Shown: positions 1 through 9,104 of the stretch, one piece after another
How the letters are laid out: each line of letters opens with the position of its first letter
Numbering within the stretch: the first letter of the stretch is position 1
Origin: Amphritea pacifica
Lineage (GTDB): Bacteria; Pseudomonadota; Gammaproteobacteria; Pseudomonadales; Balneatricaceae
DNA: 55,780 bases
Assembly (NCBI RefSeq): GCF_016924145.1
Contig: NZ_JAFFZO010000028.1
Location: forward strand, 1 to 55,780
Direction: 5' to 3'
The notes under the pieces: generated by a model
What the model saw: only the letters and a program-made list of their open reading frames with translations
Told to the model about the DNA's origin: nothing
Database searches by the model: none
Translations under genes and position numbers: made by a program

Positions 1-92
1 GGAAGCGCATTCTACCGCCGTCGGCAGAGGAGTCAACAGGGGGAGCACGAAAAAGTTAAGAATATTTGAAAAACATCGAAGTTTTTAAGACC

Positions 93-152
93 GAGTGGCT
101 AGAACGCGGCTTCGCCGCTGCCAGACGCTTCGCTTGCTAGTGGTTAGCAGAG
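93..152. repeat. CTAG mini-hairpin element, locus A
   Basis: Begins GAGTGGCTAGAAC, followed by a hairpin GCGGC-TTC-GCCGC (106-118), a degenerate second unit around GACGCTTCGC, and the joint CTAGTGGTTAGC. The same modules and joints recur at 263-330, 38581-38697, 41667-41862, 50703-51257 and 55634-55698. The joint CTAGTGG is the unit that is tandemly amplified in two other copies. Confidence 0.7.
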
Positions 153-219
153 CCTTCTTTATCAGTGTTGTGAAAACCCACTTCGTACGCGAGTCCGTAG
201 AATAAAATCTCTTAACCCT

Positions 220-256
220 TAAACATAAAACCGCCTCGCGGCGGTTTTTATGTTTT
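220..256. terminator. Bidirectional rho-independent terminator after der
   Basis: The stem AACCGCC / GGCGGTT with loop TCG is flanked by complementary A- and T-rich arms (AAACATAA on the left, TTATGTTT on the right, one base out of register). It can therefore terminate from both strands. On the minus strand it lies about 80 bases past the der stop and probably ends the der transcript. Confidence 0.85.
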
Positions 257-262
257 GTCTTT

Positions 263-330
263 GCTTTTTCTAGCAGGAAACGCAGTTTCCGTTCTCGCCA
301 CTAGCAAGCGAAGCGTCTAGCTACTCCAAA
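263..330. repeat. CTAG mini-hairpin element, locus B
   Basis: Contains the conserved edge CTTTTTCTAGC (reverse of GCTAGAAAAAG), a perfect 6-bp hairpin GGAAAC-GCA-GTTTCC (276-290), and a second module CTAGCAAG...GTCTAGC (301-321) whose hairpin is shortened to CGAAGC. It ends at CTACTCCAAAGCC, the reverse of GGCTTTGGAGTAG, an edge also seen at other loci. It stops a few bases short of the der stop codon. Confidence 0.7.
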
Positions 331-334
331 GCCC

Positions 335-1750
335 TCACCGCTTTCTACCTTTCTTTTTCTGTTTATCATTATGCATCTTCTGGCGCAGTTTTTTCATCAC
401 CTGACGTTTAGTCAGTTCATTCTTCTTATCTTTGAATGGGTTTTCACTGCTCTTAAACTCGAAGCGCAGAGGCGTGCCCTTGATTCCCAGGACGCTGGTG
501 AATTTATTTTCCAGATATCGCTTATATGACCCCGGCAGGGAACGGGTCTGATTGCCATGGATAACAATGATGGGCGGGTTAGAACCACCCTGGTGAGCAT
601 ACCTCAACTTAATCCGGTTGCCATTGACCATCGGAGGCTGATGATCCGCAACAATATCTTCGAGCAAGCGGGTCAGCTTGTTGGTTGCCCACTTGGCCAT
701 CGCAAAGCCATAGGCCTCATCGACGGAAGCGAACAGGTTGCCTACACCACTGCCATGCAGGGCGGAGATAAAATGCATCCGCGCAAACGAGACAAATTCA
801 AGCCGACGGCGCAACTGCTCACGCACCGCTTCTTTCTCATCGCCGGACATACCATCCCATTTATTGACCGCAATCACCAGGGATCGCCCGGCATCAAGCA
901 CATACCCCAGCAGATGCAGGTCCTGCTCTGAAACCCCTTCACGAGCATCGATAACCAGCACGACAACATTGGCATCGTTAATTGCACGCAATGTTTTGAT
1001 GATGGAGAACTTTTCCACCGCCTCGGTCACATTTTTGCGGCGACGAATCCCCGCCGTATCGATCAGCGTATAAGCCTCTTCATCTCTTTCGAACGGGATA
1101 TAGATACTATCCCGGGTTGTGCCTGCCTGATCGAATACAACCACGCGATCCTCACCCAGAATCCGGTTCACCAGTGTCGATTTGCCCACATTAGGGCGGC
1201 CAATAATCGCGATTTTCTTTTGCCGCTGTCGCTCTTCTTCCTCTTCAGCCTCATCCCGCAAAGGCAGTTCGGCCAGAACATATTCCACTAACTGGGTAAC
1301 ACCCCGGCCATGTGACGCAGCTATAGGCAGCGGCTCAGACAGCCCCAGACCATGGAAATCCGCCATCGCTACTTCAGGATCAAGACCATCGGTCTTATTA
1401 ACAATCAGATAGCTCTCTTTTTCGGAACGGCGCAGATGATCTGCAATCATCTCATCAGCCGGATTAAGTCCCGCCCGGCCATCTACCAGGAACAACACGA
1501 TATCCGCTTCATCAATCGCCAGTAGCGACTGCTCAGCCATCTTATAATCAATGCCCGCTTCATCACCTGAGATACCGCCGGTATCCACTACGATATAGTC
1601 ACGATCACCCAGACGACCCTCGCCATACTTCCGGTCACGAGTCAGACCCGAATAGTCAGCGACAAGCGCATCGCGACTTTTTGTCAGTCTGTTAAACAGT
1701 GTCGACTTGCCCACATTGGGTCGGCCGACGAGTGCAATTACCGGAAGCAT
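335..1750 (-). CDS. der: Ribosome assembly GTPase Der (EngA)
   Basis: Essential GTPase with two tandem G domains that acts in maturation of the large ribosomal subunit. The 471-residue protein has a P-loop GRPNVGKST at residues 9-17 and again at about 184-192, an NKTD motif near 118 and NKWD near 296, then a C-terminal KH-like domain and a very basic tail (KKKGRKR). Length and order match the family. The start is the ATG just before [10 protein letters not shown]; upstream GTGGT is only a weak ribosome binding site. It is the last gene of the bamB-der group, with an inverted repeat (1796-1825) in the 93-base gap after bamB. Confidence 0.97.
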   Translation of the reverse strand: MLPVIALVGRPNVGKSTLFNRLTKSRDALVADYSGLTRDRKYGEGRLGDRDYIVVDTGGISGDEAGIDYKMAEQSLLAIDEADIVLFLVDGRAGLNPADEMIADHLRRSEKESYLIVNKTDGLDPEVAMADFHGLGLSEPLPIAASHGRGVTQLVEYVLAELPLRDEAEEEEERQRQKKIAIIGRPNVGKSTLVNRILGEDRVVVFDQAGTTRDSIYIPFERDEEAYTLIDTAGIRRRKNVTEAVEKFSIIKTLRAINDANVVVLVIDAREGVSEQDLHLLGYVLDAGRSLVIAVNKWDGMSGDEKEAVREQLRRRLEFVSFARMHFISALHGSGVGNLFASVDEAYGFAMAKWATNKLTRLLEDIVADHQPPMVNGNRIKLRYAHQGGSNPPIIVIHGNQTRSLPGSYKRYLENKFTSVLGIKGTPLRFEFKSSENPFKDKKNELTKRQVMKKLRQKMHNDKQKKKGRKR

Positions 1751-1795
1751 ATTTTCATTACCACATTTAAGAAAGCGTTACATATAAAACAAAAT

Positions 1796-1825
1796 GGCGG
1801 CTACCTGGAGTAACAGATAGCCGCC
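1796..1825 (-). terminator. Hairpin between bamB and der, possible attenuator
   Basis: An 8-bp inverted repeat GGCGGCTA/TAGCCGCC with a 14-base loop is followed on the minus strand by ATTTTGTTTTAT. It is terminator-like but with an interrupted T tract, so partial termination or readthrough into der is possible. This is inference from structure only. Confidence 0.5.
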
Positions 1826-1843
1826 CGATCAGAAATTCTATGG

Positions 1844-2992
1844 CTAGTTTAACTGCAGCGCCACCAGACGACCGCTATTACCCAGCACATAGAGAACATC
1901 ATCAACGACGACCATATCGCCACGCATACCATCACTATCGACCCGGTAACGGGCCACAAAATGCCCATCAACCTGAGACATAAAGTGCAGATAACCATCA
2001 AAATCACCCACCGCAACGGTGGTTCCCAGCACCTCTGGCGCGGTTGTCTGACGGTTCTCCAGAGCAGTCTGACGCCATACACTGGCACTGCTGCGCTGAT
2101 CAAAAGCCTCTATAAAGCCATTCTCCTGGCTTACATAGATATTGCCAAAACCGGCGGCAAGGCTCTGATAGCTGGAAGCTTTCTGCGACCACAGTATCTG
2201 AGCATCCGAGGCACTCACTGCAACAAGACGCCCCTGATAGGAGACAATATAGATAACACCATTGATATAGAGCGGCCTGGCATCAATATCGATCAGACGT
2301 TCCAGCTCAGTTTTACCTTCGGGTACTGTAACCTGGCGCTCCCATAACTCAGCGCCACTATCATTGCGCACCGCCACCAGCTTGCCATTTGCAAATCCGG
2401 CAATAGTGACATTAGAAGCAACAATCGGTGAACTGGTACCGCGCAGCGTCAACCGTGGAATCTGACTATCATAGCTCCACAGACGCTTACCGGTGCTGAT
2501 ATCCATAGCCACCAGTTTACCATTCTGCAGCTGAGCAACCGCTATGTCAGTGTTCATCTGTACCGGACTCAGGGTTTCGCTGCTGAGCTGCTGACGCCAC
2601 ATCTCCGCCCCATCATCGGCACTCAGCATAACAACTTCACCCGACTCGGTGGTAACTGCAACGTGGTTTGGCCCCACACCAACCCCGCCCAGAATAGGGG
2701 TATCGAGATCGGTTTTCCAGATCTCCTTACCATCACTGCGGTTGACCGCAAACACTTTGCCATCAACATCCAGTGCGTAAATAACCTCGCCATTCACCGC
2801 CAGACTGAGCCTATTAAATTTCTCCCCCAGGCCCGCCCCGACAGAGCGACTCCACAGGACCTGAACCTCTTTTTCAGCCTGAAAATCGACCAGTTCAGCC
2901 GGCTCAATCTCGACCTCGCCACCCCACCAGCCACACGCTGTCATCGACAGCATGCTGATAGTCAGCAGTAAAACTCGACATAGCTGTTTCAT
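1844..2992 (-). CDS. bamB: Outer membrane assembly lipoprotein BamB
   Basis: Lipoprotein subunit of the BAM complex, which inserts beta-barrel proteins into the outer membrane. The 382-residue protein begins with a lipoprotein signal peptide ending in the lipobox MTAC (Cys20). The remainder consists of beta-propeller PQQ-like repeats, with recurrent patterns such as GKEIWKTD, GAEMWRQQL, GKRLWSYD and GAELWERQ. It lies 3 bases downstream of yfgM and shares the conserved hisS-yfgM-bamB-der order. A GGAAG ribosome binding site sits 7 bases before the ATG. Confidence 0.96.
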   Translation of the reverse strand: MKQLCRVLLLTISMLSMTACGWWGGEVEIEPAELVDFQAEKEVQVLWSRSVGAGLGEKFNRLSLAVNGEVIYALDVDGKVFAVNRSDGKEIWKTDLDTPILGGVGVGPNHVAVTTESGEVVMLSADDGAEMWRQQLSSETLSPVQMNTDIAVAQLQNGKLVAMDISTGKRLWSYDSQIPRLTLRGTSSPIVASNVTIAGFANGKLVAVRNDSGAELWERQVTVPEGKTELERLIDIDARPLYINGVIYIVSYQGRLVAVSASDAQILWSQKASSYQSLAAGFGNIYVSQENGFIEAFDQRSSASVWRQTALENRQTTAPEVLGTTVAVGDFDGYLHFMSQVDGHFVARYRVDSDGMRGDMVVVDDVLYVLGNSGRLVALQLN

Positions 2993-2995
2993 CTG

Positions 2996-3652
2996 TTAAC
3001 TTCCTTTTACAGCAAGACTCTCAAGCTTCAGAGTCAGAAGCGGACGTGCGCCCTGAGGCGCATCAGCGGCTGCGGACTGATATGCAGCACGCGCCTTATC
3101 AACCTCACCCGTCTGCAGATAGAGATCGCCCTTCAGTTCCGCGACACTGACGCTGAAGCTGGGCTCTGCCAGTCCATCAAGAAGCGAGATCGCCTTATCG
3201 GCATCACCCATCGCCGCCATCACCCGCGCTTTACGCATCGTCGCAACCGTTTTCATCACACTGTCATCGGACTGGGCCAATACCCAGTCGAGCTCAGTCA
3301 GCGCCGCCGCATAATCACCGGCATCTACATACAAACGGGCGCTGAACAGCGCACCAAAAAGCGCATAGGTGGTATCGCCGTATTCATCTTTCAGCGATTT
3401 TGCCAGATGCGATGCGGTCGCCCGCTGATCATCGGTGGCCTGAGGGGCACTCGCCAGCGCGACAGCCTGAACCAGGTTCTGATACATAACACCGGCATTC
3501 TCAGCAGTGATGCGCTGATTGTTCTGCCAGGCCTTCCAGCCAAAAACAACCGCCAGCGCCAGCGCGATGGTTAATACAAGCGATTTACCATTTTCCTTCC
3601 ACCAGTTCTTTAACGCTTCAACCTGTTCTTCTTCAGTGCGCATATCCGACAC
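2996..3652 (-). CDS. yfgM: YfgM/Tol-Pal-type TPR membrane protein
   Basis: Ancillary SecYEG translocon-associated protein family; single-pass inner membrane protein with a periplasmic TPR region. The 218 residues show a short cytoplasmic N-terminus, a transmembrane segment at about 24-42 (SLVLTIALALAVVFGW) and TPR-like helices afterwards. The start appears to be GTG: AGGAG lies 6 bases upstream, whereas the in-frame ATG three codons later would have a 15-base gap. Encoded between hisS and bamB as in other Gammaproteobacteria. Confidence 0.9.
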   Translation of the reverse strand: MSDMRTEEEQVEALKNWWKENGKSLVLTIALALAVVFGWKAWQNNQRITAENAGVMYQNLVQAVALASAPQATDDQRATASHLAKSLKDEYGDTTYALFGALFSARLYVDAGDYAAALTELDWVLAQSDDSVMKTVATMRKARVMAAMGDADKAISLLDGLAEPSFSVSVAELKGDLYLQTGEVDKARAAYQSAAADAPQGARPLLTLKLESLAVKGS

Positions 3653-3686
3653 AGCCAGCTCCTAATCGCCTTTGAAAATTTAGTTA

Positions 3687-4949
3687 TTATGCCTGTTGCT
3701 GCAGCAGCAAGCCGCTCAGCTTGTTGACCTGAACATCATAGGTTGGTTCAGAGTTATACCACAGGTTGGCAAGCAGAGACCCGTTTTCTTCACGGACCAA
3801 TACCACCCAGGGAGCACCCGTCTGCCTGGCCTTACTGCTGATATTTTTCAGACCACTGCAATGCACCCGGACTCTCAGGCCGGGAATCTCGTCCCGCAAC
3901 TGCTCAGCCAACACCATCAGCGGTTGCTGCAGCCCTTTATGCTCTGCTGCGAGATAAAGGTCAAAGGGCTGTTTCACCGACTCTGGAATCACCGCCAGTG
4001 TTTCCAATAACAGGATGAGTCGCTCAACCCCCATTGCAAAACCCACGGCAGGTGTTGGCCGGCCACCCAGCTGTTTTACCAGACCGTCATAGCGGCCACC
4101 GGCACACACTGTACCCTGAGCACCAAGCTTATCAGTAACCCACTCAAAAACGGTTTTGCAGTAATAGTCGAGGCCCCGTACCAGACGCGGGTTCAACTCA
4201 TAGGCGATACCTGCCTGATCAAGCATTTCACACAGATCTGCAAAATGCTCCCGCGACTCATCATCGAGATAGTCACTCAGCGAGGGGGCACCATCCAGCA
4301 ACGACTGGGTCTGAGGATCTTTACTGTCCAGGATTCTCAAAGGGTTACTACTGAGACGACGCTGACTATCTTCATCGAGCTGATCTTTACGGGCGGACAG
4401 ATACTCAACCAGTGCCGCTTTGTATTCGGTACGGGCTTCATTACTGCCCAGCGAGTTCAGCTGCAGGGTAACCGAATCAATGATTCCAAGTTGCTTCCAC
4501 AGCCGCGCACTAAGCATGATCACTTCAGCATCAATATCAGCGGCCGACATACCAAAGGTTTCAACACCGATCTGATGAAACTGACGATAACGTCCTTTCT
4601 GTGGCTTCTCATAACGAAACATCGGCCCCTGATACCACAGACGCTGAGCCTGATTGAACAGCAGACCATGTTCTTCACCAGCGCGAACACAGCTGGCGGT
4701 CCCCTCAGGTCGTAGCGTCAGGCTTTCGCCATTGCGATCCTCAAAGGTGTACATCTCTTTCTCTACGATATCGGTCACTTCGCCGATGGAGCGTTTAAAA
4801 AGATCGGTCTGCTCTACAATCGGCATACGGATCTCAGAATACCCATAAGCGCCCAGCACCGACTTCACACTGTTCTCAAGAAAATGCCAGACCGGTGTCT
4901 GGTCTGGCAGGATGTCATTCATTCCACGTATGGCTTTAATCTTGGCCAA
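3687..4949 (-). CDS. hisS: Histidyl-tRNA synthetase
   Basis: Class II synthetase charging tRNA-His. The 420-residue product starts [11 protein letters not shown] and contains the class II motif 2 region ([17 protein letters not shown]), the histidine-binding loop [15 protein letters not shown] and motif 3 GFAMGVERL. The start codon is TTG: the first AUG-like residue would be Met10 inside the conserved IRGMND block, and AGGA lies 8 bases before the TTG. A second HisRS-fold paralogue, hisZ, is encoded at 17431-18612 but lacks these histidine-binding loops. Confidence 0.96.
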   Translation of the reverse strand: MAKIKAIRGMNDILPDQTPVWHFLENSVKSVLGAYGYSEIRMPIVEQTDLFKRSIGEVTDIVEKEMYTFEDRNGESLTLRPEGTASCVRAGEEHGLLFNQAQRLWYQGPMFRYEKPQKGRYRQFHQIGVETFGMSAADIDAEVIMLSARLWKQLGIIDSVTLQLNSLGSNEARTEYKAALVEYLSARKDQLDEDSQRRLSSNPLRILDSKDPQTQSLLDGAPSLSDYLDDESREHFADLCEMLDQAGIAYELNPRLVRGLDYYCKTVFEWVTDKLGAQGTVCAGGRYDGLVKQLGGRPTPAVGFAMGVERLILLLETLAVIPESVKQPFDLYLAAEHKGLQQPLMVLAEQLRDEIPGLRVRVHCSGLKNISSKARQTGAPWVVLVREENGSLLANLWYNSEPTYDVQVNKLSGLLLQQQA

Positions 4950-4982
4950 TGTCTATTTCCTGATCTGTTATGACTTTATCAA

Positions 4983-5954
4983 TTATTGCGGCAGCGTTAA
5001 ACGCACCACCCCTGAGCGACTGTCACGGTTAAACTCTATCGGCGTGCCATTAAAAAACACCTGTCCGACGGCCTCAACCCTGCCAAGCAGAAGTTTAATC
5101 GGCGTTTCGCCGCTGACACTGAGTTCACTGCCTGCAGGCTTAACCCGCATAGCCAGCACCTTACCGGTATGATCTTCAACACTCACCCAGCACTCATCGG
5201 TAAACGTAATCCGCAGCGAAGCATCACTGCCAGTTACCGGCTGAGGGTCCGGTTCTTCAACAGCAGTATCACCAGCAACCAGCGTTTCTGAGGTATCACC
5301 CTCTTCCGGATCCATTTCCTCTTCTGGTGAGCCTGTGACCGCACCTGCAGTCTCTTCTCCCGCCTCAGTAGCTACGTCTGGCAAAGCAGCATCAATCCCC
5401 GACTGGTCCGGATTCTGCGCTTCCGACTCTTCCGTGATACCCGAGGGTACGATCAGAGTACTGCCATCAACTGATTCCACTTCCACCGACTGTGCTGCAG
5501 GCATCTGCGATACTGGCTGACCGACTCCCTGCTGGGTTTTCCACCACCAAACAGTGGCAGCGATAATCGCCAGTACAAATATCCAGGCCGACCACTTGAT
5601 CACCGGGTCACCAAGCTTCGCGGTAGACTGTACCCCCGGGGCAATACGAAACTGCGGCGCAGCTCCGGCTCCGGTACGACCATAGAGACGATCAAAAAGG
5701 TCCAGATAATGCTTCGCATCAAGTTTCAGCAGTTTGGTATATGACTGAACATAACCACGTGCAAACACCATACTGGGCAACTCATTAAACGCCCCCCGTT
5801 CCAGCGAATCGATATACTTTTCCGACAGCCTCAGCTCCCGGGCGACATCACTGCGGGTCAGCCCCTGCTGTTCTCTGGCGACTGCAAGCTCACCTGCCGG
5901 AAACTCTGTTTCGAGCCCTTCAGCTTCCTGATTCAGCAACTGCTCATTACTCAC
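4983..5954 (-). CDS. rodZ: Cell-shape protein RodZ
   Basis: Bitopic membrane protein linking the MreB cytoskeleton to the elongasome. The 323 residues show a cytoplasmic helix-turn-helix domain (about 22-90, GLTRSDVARELRLSEKYIDSLE), one transmembrane helix at about 121-138 (WSAWIFVLAIIAATVWWW), a low-complexity acidic periplasmic linker rich in E, D, T and P, and a C-terminal beta domain (about 245-323). The start is GTG with AAGGAG 8 bases upstream. The GTGA overlap with the pilF stop suggests translational coupling. Confidence 0.94.
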   Translation of the reverse strand: MSNEQLLNQEAEGLETEFPAGELAVAREQQGLTRSDVARELRLSEKYIDSLERGAFNELPSMVFARGYVQSYTKLLKLDAKHYLDLFDRLYGRTGAGAAPQFRIAPGVQSTAKLGDPVIKWSAWIFVLAIIAATVWWWKTQQGVGQPVSQMPAAQSVEVESVDGSTLIVPSGITEESEAQNPDQSGIDAALPDVATEAGEETAGAVTGSPEEEMDPEEGDTSETLVAGDTAVEEPDPQPVTGSDASLRITFTDECWVSVEDHTGKVLAMRVKPAGSELSVSGETPIKLLLGRVEAVGQVFFNGTPIEFNRDSRSGVVRLTLPQ

Positions 5955-6712
5955 GGAGTCGACTCCTTATACTGCTGGTACTCTTCTGAATCCGGAAACA
6001 GGTTCTTCAGGATCAGACCATAGGTTGCAGCATCTACGCCGTTTTTCTCCAGCCGGGAGATCTGCACCCCAAGCCACAGACTTTGAGCGTTATGCTGGAT
6101 CTGCTTTGCATCCACCATCGCACTGTACTGATCGAACAGATTCACCGCTGCTTCAAGATCATCTTTCTGCAACATGACATCGCACAGCTGCAGAATGGCC
6201 AGAGGCCGCTTCGGATTCAATGTCAGACTGCGCTTAAAAGCATGTTCTGCGGCATCCAGACGATCAATCAGAAGATAACACCGGCCGAGGTTTTCAAACG
6301 CCTGACTACGCTGATTGTAAAACGGGTCCTCTGTGGCCCGGGCCAGCTGTTTGCAGGCCTCCGGATAGCGCTTAAGACTGAACAAAAAAGCGCCATAATT
6401 GTTGTGTAGCATGGCACTGTCCGGCTCAACCTTGATCGCTTTCTTAAAATAGTTTTCGGCCAGCGTCGCATCCTCTTCCAGCTGAAACACCATTGCCAGA
6501 CCGTTGTAGGCCTGAGCGGAACCTGAATCGAGCTCGATGGAACGCTGGAACGCGAGTTTGGCATTGCCTGTATCGCCCCGGCGAAGATACTGCATACCCA
6601 GCGAATTATACGCCTGAACCGCTTTGGGAGAATCCTGTTCTGCTGTACTAACCTGCTGCCCAGCACACCCGGTAATCAATAGACTAATCAGTAATATCAG
6701 ATAACCTTTCAA
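5951..6712 (-). CDS. pilF: Type IV pilus biogenesis lipoprotein PilF/PilW
   Basis: TPR lipoprotein (pilotin) needed for outer membrane assembly of the PilQ secretin. The 253 residues have a lipoprotein signal with lipobox ITGC (Cys16) and about five TPR repeats (for example NSLGMQYLRRGDTGNAKLAF and NYGAFLFSLKRYPEA). The start is TTG with AGGAG 9 bases upstream. Its stop overlaps the rodZ GTG by four bases, the usual pilF-rodZ arrangement. No other pilus genes are in the window. Confidence 0.92.
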   Translation of the reverse strand: MKGYLILLISLLITGCAGQQVSTAEQDSPKAVQAYNSLGMQYLRRGDTGNAKLAFQRSIELDSGSAQAYNGLAMVFQLEEDATLAENYFKKAIKVEPDSAMLHNNYGAFLFSLKRYPEACKQLARATEDPFYNQRSQAFENLGRCYLLIDRLDAAEHAFKRSLTLNPKRPLAILQLCDVMLQKDDLEAAVNLFDQYSAMVDAKQIQHNAQSLWLGVQISRLEKNGVDAATYGLILKNLFPDSEEYQQYKESTP

Positions 6713-6753
6713 TCGTATTCACTCCTGGTGAGATTAGTATCACATTGTATCAA

Positions 6754-7905
6754 TTAACGGGGCGGTTCCTGCTGCACTCCGCTGGCATCTTTCAGAGGGA
6801 TATATTTTTCGCTGCGCCGGGTGCGGTCCATCACCTGCCCAACCAGCTGCCCACAGGCTGCATCCACATCATCCCCCCGGGTTCGCCTCACAGTGGTAAC
6901 AATGCCCGCTTTAACCATGATCATCTTAAAGGCCTGAATAGCATCTTCAGAGGGTCGCCGATAATCTGAGTTCGGAAATGGGTTAAATGGTATTAGGTTT
7001 AACTTGCAGGGTAAACGTTTTAACAGCTTAACCAGTTGTTTTGCTTGACTTGGGTGGTCATTTACACCGGCAATCAGAGTGTATTCAACCGTAATCACCC
7101 GCTTATCCTTTAAACTTGCCATATAACGATTGCAGGCATCAACCAGCTCTGCGATCGGATAACGCTTATTGATCGGCACTAACTGATCACGCAATTCATC
7201 GGTGGGAGCATGCAACGAAATAGCCAGAGAGACATCGGTGACCTCACTCAGCTTATCGATCTGCGGTACCACACCCGCTGTACTCAAGGTAACACGACGC
7301 TTGGACAGACCGTAAGCATTATCATCCATCATCAGCTGAATCGCATCAACGACATTATCGAAGTTCATCAGCGGCTCACCCATCCCCATCAACACCACAT
7401 TGGTCACCCGACGGTCGCCGTTAGGATCAAACGGACCAAATGAGCGGATAGCAACGCGCACCTGACCGATAACCTCTGCTGCACTGAGATTACGGTTAAA
7501 TCCCTGCTTACCAGTTGAGCAAAAACTACAATCCAGCGAACAGCCGATCTGAGATGAGATACACAGGGTGGCACGGCCATTTTCCGGAATCAATACCGCC
7601 TCAACAGCGGAACCGCCATCCAGCTGGATCACCCATTTACGGGTACCATCTTTAGAAATATTCTGCACCAGCACGTCAGGCTCGCGAATTTCAGAAACCT
7701 CACTCAGCTTCTGCCGCAGCGCCTTGCTGATATTGGTCATTTCATCAAAGCTGCTGGCACCAAACTGATGAATCCATTTCAGCACCTGAGTTGAGCGAAA
7801 CGGTTTCTCGCCAATACTCACAAAGAACTCTTCCAGTTTTTTGGGAGAGAATCCGAGCAGGTTAATTTTTTGAGTGGATTCAGTCATAGCGGTCTCAACT
7901 TTCAT
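6754..7905 (-). CDS. rlmN: Dual-specificity 23S rRNA/tRNA adenine-C2 methyltransferase RlmN
   Basis: Radical SAM enzyme that methylates C2 of A2503 in 23S rRNA and A37 of some tRNAs. The cluster-binding CX3CX2C motif is [12 protein letters not shown] (Cys122, 126, 129), and the methyl-accepting Cys occurs in the C-terminal [11 protein letters not shown]. The 383-residue length counts from the first ATG; a second in-frame ATG at 7887 ([12 protein letters not shown]) has GAG 6 bases upstream and is an equally good start. Its iron-sulfur requirement fits its place downstream of the isc cluster. Confidence 0.96.
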   Translation of the reverse strand: MKVETAMTESTQKINLLGFSPKKLEEFFVSIGEKPFRSTQVLKWIHQFGASSFDEMTNISKALRQKLSEVSEIREPDVLVQNISKDGTRKWVIQLDGGSAVEAVLIPENGRATLCISSQIGCSLDCSFCSTGKQGFNRNLSAAEVIGQVRVAIRSFGPFDPNGDRRVTNVVLMGMGEPLMNFDNVVDAIQLMMDDNAYGLSKRRVTLSTAGVVPQIDKLSEVTDVSLAISLHAPTDELRDQLVPINKRYPIAELVDACNRYMASLKDKRVITVEYTLIAGVNDHPSQAKQLVKLLKRLPCKLNLIPFNPFPNSDYRRPSEDAIQAFKMIMVKAGIVTTVRRTRGDDVDAACGQLVGQVMDRTRRSEKYIPLKDASGVQQEPPR

Positions 7906-7940
7906 GAAATGACGGGCCGCCGGTCAGCGGCCCGCAGGGA

Positions 7941-8348
7941 TTACTTACCGAAGAAGTAAGCAATCTCGCGTTCTGCAGACGCCGGGGAATCGGAACCATG
8001 TACCGCATTCGCATCGATAGACTGAGCGAAATCGCGACGGATAGTGCCTTCAGCAGCTTCCTGTGGATTAGTTGCGCCCATCAGCTCACGGTTCAGAGCG
8101 ATAGCGTTTTCACCTTCAAGTACCTGAACAACAACAGGACCGGAAGTCATGAATTCAACCAGATCACCAAAGAAAGGACGCTCTTTGTGCTCAGCATAGA
8201 AACCTTCAGCTTCTTCACGGGACAGCTGCTTCAGCTGCATCTCAACGATTTTCAGGCCGTTAGACTCAAAACGGGAAACGATTTTACCGATAACGTTTTT
8301 TGCAACTGCATCAGGCTTGATGATAGAAAAAGTACGTTCGATAGCCAT
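7941..8348 (-). CDS. ndk: Nucleoside diphosphate kinase
   Basis: Transfers the gamma phosphate between nucleoside tri- and diphosphates through a phosphohistidine. The 135-residue protein starts [14 protein letters not shown] and has the active-site histidine in [20 protein letters not shown]. The sequence is essentially full length for the bacterial family. GAGGA precedes the ATG. A 7-bp GC-rich inverted repeat without a T tract (about 7914-7933) lies in the 35-base gap to rlmN. Confidence 0.97.
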
Positions 8349-8477
8349 GTGCTATTAATCCTCTGTATAAAGTTCAGGGCAAATTGAAGCCGGCAGACTA
8401 AAGTCGCAGACTCGCCAGAAAAATGAAACGCGCAATTATACGCTATGCGATCCGGAGTGAACAGCGTCTCCAGCCAT

Positions 8478-8505
8478 GAAAAAGCCCGCAAGTGCGGGCT
8501 TTTTC
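8478..8505. terminator. Terminator ending the isc operon
   Basis: Perfect hairpin AAAGCCCGCA / TGCGGGCTTT (loop AG) with flanking A and T runs on both sides, located 8 bases past the iscX stop. It separates the isc transcript from ndk. Confidence 0.9.
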
Positions 8506-8513
8506 CATATCAT

Positions 8514-8708
8514 CTACCGACGTTCTTCGATCCAGGCCATCTGAATCCCTTCCAGGACTTTTTCGCCACAACGGTCAGGATCATCATCGAAGCCATCCAG
8601 GGCCATCACCCATTCATACAGATCAGGAAAACTGACTGCCAGAGGATCTGTATCCGGATACTTTTCATCCAGCTCTATCGCAATATCGTAAACGTCTACC
8701 CACTTCAT
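8514..8708 (-). CDS. iscX: IscX, iron-sulfur assembly adaptor
   Basis: Small acidic protein that binds IscS and iron and modulates cluster assembly. The 64 residues starting MKWVDVYDIAIELDEKYP contain the conserved DDDP and terminal IEER-type helix. The ATG at 8708 is chosen because GGAGGT lies directly upstream; a GTG two codons earlier is in frame but overlaps that ribosome binding site. It is the last gene of the isc cluster. Confidence 0.93.
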   Translation of the reverse strand: MKWVDVYDIAIELDEKYPDTDPLAVSFPDLYEWVMALDGFDDDPDRCGEKVLEGIQMAWIEERR

Positions 8709-8765
8709 AATCACCTCCGCTCTGTCCTGAACTCACCCCTTAAACACAGCCCTTAAACTCAGACA

Positions 8766-9104
8766 TCAATGACGCTCAGACACCTGATTGATGGTATATT
8801 TTGGAATCTCGACCACCAGGTCATCGTCGCCCACCACAGCCTGACAGCTTAAACGGGACTCGGGCTCCAGCCCCCAGGCCTTGTCCAGCATGTCATCTTC
8901 AAGCTCATCGGACTCATTCAGGGAATCAAATCCTTCCCGGACAATGACATGACAGGTTGTGCAGGCGCAGGATTTCTCACATGCATGCTCAATCTCGATC
9001 CCCTCCCGCAGGGCAGCATCGCAGACTGTCTCCCCCGCCTCAGCGTCAATGACCCGACCTTCCGGACACAGCTCATCGTGGGGCAGAAAAATAATTTGCG
9101 GCAT
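8766..9104 (-). CDS. fdx: [2Fe-2S] ferredoxin of the ISC system
   Basis: Supplies electrons for cluster assembly on IscU. The 112-residue protein has the vertebrate-type ferredoxin cysteine pattern CEKSCACTTC followed by LSCQAVV, with the fourth ligand about 40 residues on. Its ATG overlaps the hscA stop by one base (TGATG). Confidence 0.96.
   Translation of the reverse strand: MPQIIFLPHDELCPEGRVIDAEAGETVCDAALREGIEIEHACEKSCACTTCHVIVREGFDSLNESDELEDDMLDKAWGLEPESRLSCQAVVGDDDLVVEIPKYTINQVSERH

Larger units (their letters stand above)
1..334. other. Gene-free stretch downstream of der
   Basis: No credible coding region is visible in this 334-base stretch. It holds two copies of the CTAG mini-hairpin repeat family (about 93-152 and 263-330) on either side of a strong bidirectional terminator (220-256). 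The first 90 bases are AT-rich and unassigned; they may be the upstream or downstream flank of a gene outside the window. Confidence 0.7.
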
